NCBI GenBank assembly: GCA_902782475.1
Contig: CACZNR010000147.1
Span: 1 to 10,925 of the forward strand
DNA: 10,925 bases
Reading direction: 5' to 3'
From: an uncultured Eubacteriales bacterium
GTDB taxonomy: Bacteria; Bacillota; Clostridia; Christensenellales; Christensenellaceae
Positions within the stretch are counted from its first letter, which is position 1; the number at the start of each line of letters is the position of its first letter. A model generated the notes under the pieces. That model was not told the origin of the DNA. It made no database searches and saw only the letters and a list, made by a program, of their open reading frames with translations. This document shows, piece by piece, positions 6,043 through 10,925 of the stretch. The position numbers were made by a program, and so were the translations under genes.

Positions 6043-6093
6043 TAAAATAAGTGTTAAATATATATAAATAAAGAAAGAAACGAAAATACAATG
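6019..6093. repeat. 12-bp direct repeat in the deaminase/rnj divergent region
   Basis: GAAAATACAATG occurs exactly at 6019-6030 and again at 6082-6093, a 63-bp offset. The left copy holds the putative deaminase -35 (TTGTAT on the minus strand). The right copy ends immediately before the TGC extended -10 of rnj. They could be paired sites for one regulator or duplicated promoter elements. The composition is AT-rich. Confidence 0.45.
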
Positions 6094-6102
6094 TGCTATA
6101 AT
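6094..6102 (+). promoter_or_regulatory. Extended -10 promoter for the rnj operon
   Basis: TGCTATAAT combines a TG extended element (6094-6095) with a perfect TATAAT (6097-6102). The -35 region around 6074-6079 (GAAAGA) does not match the consensus, which extended -10 promoters tolerate. The A/T-rich tract 6048-6088 upstream may serve as an UP element. Transcription would begin near 6109, leaving a leader of about 44 bases. Confidence 0.6.
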
Positions 6103-6152
6103 TCCTATGTGGTTTTATAAGTGATTATCGGACATTGTTTTGAGGAATAGAT

Positions 6153-7904
6153 TTGGATAATAAAAACAGAAAAAATATAAAGAACATAAAGAATACAGAC
6201 AATAAAAAGCAGACAAAAAGGAAAGGAAGCAGTGCCAGGACAAAGCAACCTAAAAGCACTCTCCGTATCATACCTCTTGGAGGAATAGGAGAGGTCGGTA
6301 AGAACATGACTGTCATAGAATATGGTGACAGCATGATAGTGGTGGACTGCGGACTCATATTCCCTGAACATGACCTGCTTGGAATAGATTACGTCATACC
6401 GGATATCACATATCTGGAGAACAACAGCAAGAAGCTTAAGGGATTCTTCATCACCCATGGACATGAGGACCATATAGGGGCCCTTCCGTATGTCATACCT
6501 AAATTCGACGTACCTATCTATGGTACAAGGCTGACACTGGCTTTGATCGACATAAAGTTCCAGGAACACAACATAGACTTCAAGAAGTTCAGGACCGTTG
6601 AAGCCGGAGACAAGGTCAAGTGCGGACCTTTCGAGGTGGAGTTCATAAGAGTGAGCCATTCCATAGATGATGCTGTGGCATTTGCCATAAGGACACCTGA
6701 GGGGATCATAGTCCATACCGGTGACTTCAAGATAGACTACACGCCTATAGACGGGAAGATAGCAGACATACACAGATTCTCCGAGCTTGGGGAACAAGGA
6801 GTACTTGCACTTCTGTCAGACAGCACCAATGCTGAGAATCCGGGTTTCACCATCTCTGAGAGGACTGTGGGAGAGAGCTTTGAAAAGTACATGTCAGAGG
6901 CAAAGGGCAGGATCATCATAGCCACTTTTGCTTCAAATATACACAGGCTTCAGCAGGTAGTGGATGAAGCAAAGAAATACAACAAGAGGATCTGTCTTAC
7001 CGGAAGGAGCATACTCAAGATAACAAAAGTCGCAACTGAACTTGGTTATCTCAGCATACCTGAAAAGATGCTGGTGGAGATGGATGAAGTGGACAGGATA
7101 AGGGACAACAGGCTTGTGATACTTGCCACAGGAAGCCAGGGAGAGCCCATGAGTGGACTTGTAAGGATGGCTTCAGGGGAGCACCCGAAGATCCATATAA
7201 AGCAGGGAGACCTGGTGATATTCTCGTCCTCAAGCATACCGGGCAACGAGAAGAACATATCTCATCTTCTCAATTCCATCTACAGACAGGGTGCAAAAGT
7301 CATCAATTCCGAGATGGCCCAGGTGCATGTTTCAGGCCATGCATGCCAGGAGGAACAGAAACTCATGCTTGCCATGGTAAAGCCAAAGTACTTCATACCG
7401 GTCCATGGCGAGGAGAGACAGCTGTATTCACATGCAAATCTCGCATATGAGATGGGCATGAAGAAAAAACAGGTATTCATCACTTCAATAGGTACTCCTG
7501 TGGAATTCAGCAACGGTGCTGCAAAGCTTGGTGAAGCTGTTGAGAGCGGTATCACACTGGTGGACGGACTTGGAGTGGGAGATATCGGAAGTTCAGTCCT
7601 CAAGGACAGGACGCTTCTCAGTGAGAACGGACTTTTCGTAGTGGTCATCTCACTATCCGGAAGCCAGAGAGGACTTGTGACTGCTCCGGAGATAGTTACC
7701 AGAGGTTTCGTATATGCCAAGGAATCTGAAGAGCTTCTTTCCCAGGCAAAGAAACTGGTGATCAAAAGCGTGGAAGAATGTTTCAGGGAAAGGACTTACA
7801 GCTATAATGCTATTAGGGGCAAAGTGAAGAATACTTTGTACAATTTCCTGTATAATAAGACTAAGAGGACACCAATGATACTTCCTGTAATAGTGGAAGT
7901 ATGA
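6153..7904 (+). CDS. rnj: Ribonuclease J
   Basis: RNase J is a metallo-beta-lactamase/beta-CASP ribonuclease with 5'-3' exonuclease and endonuclease activity, acting in mRNA decay and in 16S and other RNA maturation in the cytoplasm. Seen in this 583-residue protein: an N-terminal Lys/Asn-rich tail (1-34), then RIIPLGGIGEVGKNM (38-52), the family opening. The zinc motif HGHEDH is at 102-107, with further ligands His169 (VSHS) and Asp191 (HTGDFK). The beta-CASP part includes ATGSQGEPMSGL, HVSGHACQEE and IPVHGEERQL, which contributes to the active site, followed by a C-terminal domain ending near PMILPVIVEV. The intact HGHEDH suggests an active J1-type enzyme. Translation most likely starts at TTG (6153), with GAGGA 6 bases upstream; no ATG fits better. 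The basic tail is longer than in many RNase J proteins. The YlbF-family gene follows after 11 bases in the same operon. Confidence 0.97.
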   Translation: MDNKNRKNIKNIKNTDNKKQTKRKGSSARTKQPKSTLRIIPLGGIGEVGKNMTVIEYGDSMIVVDCGLIFPEHDLLGIDYVIPDITYLENNSKKLKGFFITHGHEDHIGALPYVIPKFDVPIYGTRLTLALIDIKFQEHNIDFKKFRTVEAGDKVKCGPFEVEFIRVSHSIDDAVAFAIRTPEGIIVHTGDFKIDYTPIDGKIADIHRFSELGEQGVLALLSDSTNAENPGFTISERTVGESFEKYMSEAKGRIIIATFASNIHRLQQVVDEAKKYNKRICLTGRSILKITKVATELGYLSIPEKMLVEMDEVDRIRDNRLVILATGSQGEPMSGLVRMASGEHPKIHIKQGDLVIFSSSSIPGNEKNISHLLNSIYRQGAKVINSEMAQVHVSGHACQEEQKLMLAMVKPKYFIPVHGEERQLYSHANLAYEMGMKKKQVFITSIGTPVEFSNGAAKLGEAVESGITLVDGLGVGDIGSSVLKDRTLLSENGLFVVVISLSGSQRGLVTAPEIVTRGFVYAKESEELLSQAKKLVIKSVEECFRERTYSYNAIRGKVKNTLYNFLYNKTKRTPMILPVIVEV

Positions 7905-7915
7905 AGGAGGAAGAT

Positions 7916-8263
7916 ATGTACGTATATGACAGAGCAAATCTGCTGGCACAGGATATAAAGGAAATGCCTGATCTCAAGAGATACAAGGAACTGAAGGAAA
8001 AGATAGCACAGGACGAGATGACCAAGAACCTCATAAAGAACTACAAGAACAAGCAGTTCAAGGCACAGTCACTCATGATGGCAGGAGAAAAGGTCCTGGA
8101 TTCCGATCTTGAAGAGATAAGGAAGCTGGGGGAAGTGCTGTTCCTCAACAAGGATGTAGCTGAGTATTTTGCTGTGGAGTACAGGCTCCAGACTGTAGTC
8201 AGCGATATCTACAAGATCATTGGTGAAGCAGTGGAATTTGACACAGACTTCATGGAAGAATAA
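7916..8263 (+). CDS. YlbF/YmcA family regulator (DUF964)
   Basis: A 115-residue, almost entirely alpha-helical, charged protein of the YlbF/YmcA (Com_YlbF) family. In Bacillus subtilis, family members YlbF and YmcA form a complex with YaaT that alters RNase Y activity and mRNA processing, and affects competence, biofilm and sporulation. Seen: MYVYDRANLLAQDIKEMPDL at the N-terminus, then KRYKELKEKI, a central basic QFKAQSLMMAGEKV, and a C-terminal helix around LFLNKDVAEYFAVEYRL with an acidic tail. This matches the family in length and pattern. I start it at ATG 7916, which has AAGGAGG 5 bases upstream. An ATG at 7901 overlaps the rnj stop and would place the ribosome binding site inside the gene. 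It sits between rnj and mltG with gaps of 11 and 21 bases, so it is probably co-transcribed with RNase J. Which paralogue it is cannot be told here. Confidence 0.85.
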   Translation: MYVYDRANLLAQDIKEMPDLKRYKELKEKIAQDEMTKNLIKNYKNKQFKAQSLMMAGEKVLDSDLEEIRKLGEVLFLNKDVAEYFAVEYRLQTVVSDIYKIIGEAVEFDTDFMEE

Positions 8264-8284
8264 TACCTACAGGGGAAAAAGAAG

Positions 8285-9808
8285 ATGGCAGACAAGGAAA
8301 ACAGGCAGATAAAGGCCAGGACATTTGAAGAACAGCCAAAAAGGACATCTGAAAAGATAAAGGCTCCGGTAAAGGAGACCGAGAGTAAGGGATCAAGAAA
8401 GATCGGTGCTTCAGCCGCTTCCGGTGAGAAGAAGACTTTTGGAAGAGTTCCTGCTCCAGGTTCAACAAGAAGGATAACTCCTCCGAAGAGCAGTGAACAG
8501 GGAAGTGAGAGCAAAAGAAGATCATATACGATACTTCCTGCTTCTGCTGAAAGGAAAAACGAGGAAAAGACTGAAAAGAAGAGCCTTGCAGCTTCAAAGG
8601 GATCCAAAAAGCTTTCAGGTGACAAGAACAGGACAGGCGCATCTGCCGGCACAGGCACTGTAAAGGAGACTACTGAAGTCAAGGGCATATGGAAGAGGAC
8701 AGGATACAGGTTCCTCACGACAATGATCTCCCTTGTAATAAGCTTGGTAGTCATCTATTTTCTCGGCATAAAGATCTTCAATCATGTGGTAAAGCATTAT
8801 GTTGAACCAAAGGATGCCAACAGCACTGAGCAGATAAGCATCGTCATCGACAAGAATGACTCACTGAAGACCATATCAAAGAAGCTCGAGGAGGCAGGGA
8901 TAATAAACAATGCCACTGTCTTCAAGTATTATGTCGACTTTTCGGATATGAGCTCAAAGCTCCTGGCAGGAAAGTTCACCCTTTCCCCAAGCATGACATA
9001 TGATGAGATCATAAACCAGCTGAAGCGTAAATCTGCAGCAAAGACCTCCACAAAGGTCCTCATTACAGAGGGTACGCTATTAAAGGAGATGGAAGACAAG
9101 TTCCTTTCAGAGGACGTTCTGAAATCCGGAGCCGAATTCGAGGAAAAGATCACCACAGGAGAGGACTATTCCAAGTACTGGTTCATACAGGAAGTGCTGG
9201 ACAAGGAAAAGGCAAGCACCAAGCATAGGACATATGCACTTGAAGGATATATGTTCCCTGATACATATGACTTCTATATCTATGGTTCTGCAGACGGCAT
9301 CATAACAAGGATGCTGGACAGGTTCAAGCAGATATATACTGATGAATACAAGAAGAGAGCTGAAGAGCTTGGAATGACCACCGATGATGTGATCATACTT
9401 GCTTCCATAATCGAGAAGGAAGGCGGAAATCTCGAGGACTTCAAGAAGATCTCCGGAGTATTCCACAACAGACTGTATCATTCGGATGCCACAGGACATA
9501 AACTGCAGTCGGACGCTACACACCAGTATTTCATGCCGGAGAAGAAATTCTCATGGACTACTGAGGAACTGCAGATAGATTCGCCGTACAATACATACAT
9601 GTATCCGGGACTTCCGATAGGGCCTATATGCAATCCGGGAAAGGCTGCCATAGAAGCAGCACTCTGGCCTGATGAGGATGTTATAAAGGAAGGCTATCTG
9701 TACTTCGTTGCAGCAGACCTTTCAAAGGGCGAGATCCTCTATGCAAAGACATATGAGGAACATCTCAAGAACGTTGAATACGCCAGACAGTTCTGGCCTG
9801 ATAACTGA
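8285..9808 (+). CDS. mltG: Endolytic murein transglycosylase MltG (YceG-like)
   Basis: MltG cleaves nascent peptidoglycan strands at the membrane and is thought to release or set the length of glycan chains. Seen in this 507-residue protein: a cytoplasmic N-terminal region (1-138) that is low-complexity and rich in Lys, Ser, Glu and Gly; one membrane helix (about 142-165, FLTTMISLVISLVVIYFLGI); a LysM-like segment (about 184-248); and the YceG catalytic domain. That domain has LEGYMFPDTYDFY (319-331), ASIIEKEGG (373-381) with the likely catalytic Glu377, VFHNRL (392-397), LQSDATHQY (407-415), YNTYMYPGLPIGPICNPG (435-452) and YLYFVA. Common forms are LQSDPTVQY and GLPPGPI, so Ala/His and Ile are local differences. 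AGGGG lies 9 bases before the ATG. Its TGA overlaps the trhP ATG by one base. The long N-terminal tail is longer than in proteobacterial MltG, but tails are seen in other Gram-positives. Confidence 0.94.
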   Translation: MADKENRQIKARTFEEQPKRTSEKIKAPVKETESKGSRKIGASAASGEKKTFGRVPAPGSTRRITPPKSSEQGSESKRRSYTILPASAERKNEEKTEKKSLAASKGSKKLSGDKNRTGASAGTGTVKETTEVKGIWKRTGYRFLTTMISLVISLVVIYFLGIKIFNHVVKHYVEPKDANSTEQISIVIDKNDSLKTISKKLEEAGIINNATVFKYYVDFSDMSSKLLAGKFTLSPSMTYDEIINQLKRKSAAKTSTKVLITEGTLLKEMEDKFLSEDVLKSGAEFEEKITTGEDYSKYWFIQEVLDKEKASTKHRTYALEGYMFPDTYDFYIYGSADGIITRMLDRFKQIYTDEYKKRAEELGMTTDDVIILASIIEKEGGNLEDFKKISGVFHNRLYHSDATGHKLQSDATHQYFMPEKKFSWTTEELQIDSPYNTYMYPGLPIGPICNPGKAAIEAALWPDEDVIKEGYLYFVAADLSKGEILYAKTYEEHLKNVEYARQFWPDN

Positions 9809-10925
9809 TGAAGAGAGTAGAATTACTTGCTCCGGCGGGGAGCATGGAGTGCTTTGAGACAGCACTGCTCTACGGAGCCGATGCCGTATACCTCGCCGGT
9901 AAAAGATTTGGACTTAGAGCATTTGCAGATAACTTTTCCGAGGAAGAGTTATCTTTTGTTGTTAAAAAGGCTCATTCCCTGGGGAAGAAAGTGTATGTGA
10001 CAGTCAACTCGCTGTTCCACAACAGGGAACTGGAGGGCCTTGATGACTATCTTTCATTCCTCAAGGGCATAGATGTGGATGCAGTCATCGTATCTGACCC
10101 GGGAGTCATGGTGAAATGCCTTGAGCATGGTCTTGAGCTCCATGTCAGCACGCAGGTGAGCACCATGAACTATGGCAGTGTCATGTTCTGGCACAACATG
10201 GGAGCAAAAAGGATAGTCCTCGGAAGGGAGACCTCCCTTGCCGAGATCGCAGAGATGAGAAAGAAGCTGCCGGATTCAGTGGAGATAGAATCCTTCGTAC
10301 ACGGAGCCATGTGCATAGCATATTCCGGAAGATGCCTTCTCTCAGCCGTCCTTACGGGAAGGAGCGGCAACAGGGGTGCATGCGCACAGGCCTGCAGATG
10401 GAAGTTTGCCCTGTCCGAGAAGGACCATGAAGGGCAGTATTTCCCGATAGAGGAAGAGAACCACGAGACATTCATCCTTAACTCAAAGGACATGATGATG
10501 ATAGAGCATGTTCCTGAGCTCATAGAGGCAGGGATCTCATCCTTTAAGGTGGAAGGTAGGATGAAGAGCATGTATTACGTTGCTTCCGTTATCCATGCCT
10601 ACAGGGAAGCCATAGACAGATACTATGAAGACAGGGAAGGATATGTCCTTGATGATAGCCTTGTTAAGGACCTGAAGGACTGTGCCACAAGAGGATTCAC
10701 CACCGGATTCTATTTTGACAACGGTGACAATGCCGGTGATCAGGAACGCACGAAGGTGGAGAGAGACTACATATTCTGTGGCCTTGTAAAGGAAGCAAGG
10801 GACAGCGAAGGATATATAACTGTTGAGCAGAGGAACAAGTTCGTTAAGGGAGACAGGATAAACATCCTTTCACCTGACAGGAACAACTACAACAGGGAAT
10901 TCGTAATGGAAGGATTCCTTGATAC
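9808..10925 (+). CDS. trhP: Peptidase U32 family tRNA hydroxylation protein TrhP, partial (C-terminus beyond right edge)
   Basis: The first 372 codons are present and the reading frame is still open at the edge. Known role of the family: TrhP proteins, long annotated as U32 collagenase-like peptidases, are needed for prephenate-dependent formation of 5-hydroxyuridine at wobble U34 of certain tRNAs, probably with an iron-sulfur cluster. Seen: MKRVELLAPAGSMECFETAL start; GADAVYLAG (23-31); the signature ESFVHGAMCIAYSGRCLLS (161-179) followed by NRGACAQACRW (188-198), giving four cysteines at 169, 176, 192 and 196 in the family spacing; NSKDMMMIEH (225-234); and FKVEGRMKS (246-254). The ATG overlaps the mltG TGA (TGATG), and no strong ribosome binding site is present, so translational coupling is likely. 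In Bacillus the order is mltG-trmR-trhP1-trhP2; here trmR is absent from the junction. Whether a second trhP follows cannot be seen. Confidence 0.93.
   Translation, partial: MKRVELLAPAGSMECFETALLYGADAVYLAGKRFGLRAFADNFSEEELSFVVKKAHSLGKKVYVTVNSLFHNRELEGLDDYLSFLKGIDVDAVIVSDPGVMVKCLEHGLELHVSTQVSTMNYGSVMFWHNMGAKRIVLGRETSLAEIAEMRKKLPDSVEIESFVHGAMCIAYSGRCLLSAVLTGRSGNRGACAQACRWKFALSEKDHEGQYFPIEEENHETFILNSKDMMMIEHVPELIEAGISSFKVEGRMKSMYYVASVIHAYREAIDRYYEDREGYVLDDSLVKDLKDCATRGFTTGFYFDNGDNAGDQERTKVERDYIFCGLVKEARDSEGYITVEQRNKFVKGDRINILSPDRNNYNREFVMEGFLD

Noticed and set aside
6105..6797. Long minus-strand open frame of 230 codons opposite rnj
   Set aside because: It is antisense to an unmistakable RNase J, has no recognisable domain or ribosome binding site, and its composition is that of a shadow frame.
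7901..7918. ATG at 7901 as the YlbF gene start
   Set aside because: It overlaps the rnj stop and would put the AAGGAGG ribosome binding site inside the gene; 7916 is properly spaced.
8209..8754. Minus-strand open frame of 181 codons opposite the mltG 5' half
   Set aside because: Its Ser/Phe/Leu-rich sequence is the complement of the Lys/Glu/Ser-rich MltG tail, with no motif of its own.
1..10925. CRISPR array, insertion sequence, phage, defence or toxin-antitoxin system
   Set aside because: I saw no regularly spaced repeats, transposase or recombinase motifs, terminal inverted repeats or small paired genes. Nearly all DNA is explained by recognisable housekeeping genes.

Overview
The window looks like chromosomal housekeeping DNA from a low-to-mid GC Firmicute of class Clostridia, most likely Lachnospiraceae-like. 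The evidence is the pairing of acetate kinase with yceD (DUF177) and rpmF, an RNase J, a Firmicutes-type TmcAL, strong AGGAGG-type ribosome binding sites, TTGACA/TATAAT sigma-A promoters and frequent AGA/AGG and ATA codons. I see no rRNA, tRNA, insertion sequence, phage gene, CRISPR array or toxin-antitoxin pair. Nothing here forces the idea of a new defence or mobile system.

Layout, left to right. (1) 1-810, minus strand: the N-terminal 270 codons of tmcAL, which acetylates the wobble cytidine of elongator tRNA-Met; the gene runs off the left edge. (2) 811-912: a short AT-rich divergent promoter region with an inverted repeat around a TATAAT box. (3) 913-2852, plus strand: ackA, then yceD and rpmF behind a perfect consensus promoter, closed by a strong terminator at 2888-2925. 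(4) 2967-4235: a secreted lipoprotein with two lipocalin-like GTW repeats, closed by its own terminator. (5) 4342-5484: a 12-helix major facilitator transporter preceded by a palindrome that could be an operator. (6) 5527-5976, minus strand: a dCMP/cytidylate deaminase-family enzyme convergent with the transporter, with its terminator between the two genes. (7) 5977-6152: a divergent intergenic region with a 12-bp direct repeat and an inverted repeat covering the deaminase ribosome binding site. (8) 6153 to the right edge, plus strand: a tightly packed run of rnj (RNase J), a YlbF-family gene, mltG and trhP. The last two overlap by one base and trhP is cut by the right edge.

How the genes fit together. 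AckA makes ATP and acetate from acetyl phosphate. YceD and L32 belong to 50S ribosomal subunit supply. RNase J and the YlbF-like protein point to mRNA turnover and rRNA maturation. MltG trims nascent peptidoglycan. Two enzymes from opposite ends of the window, TmcAL and TrhP, both modify anticodon position 34 of tRNAs. The most useful second looks are the missing trmR between mltG and trhP, the YlbF protein linked to RNase J, the uncharacterised repeat lipoprotein, and three regulatory-looking repeats in intergenic DNA.
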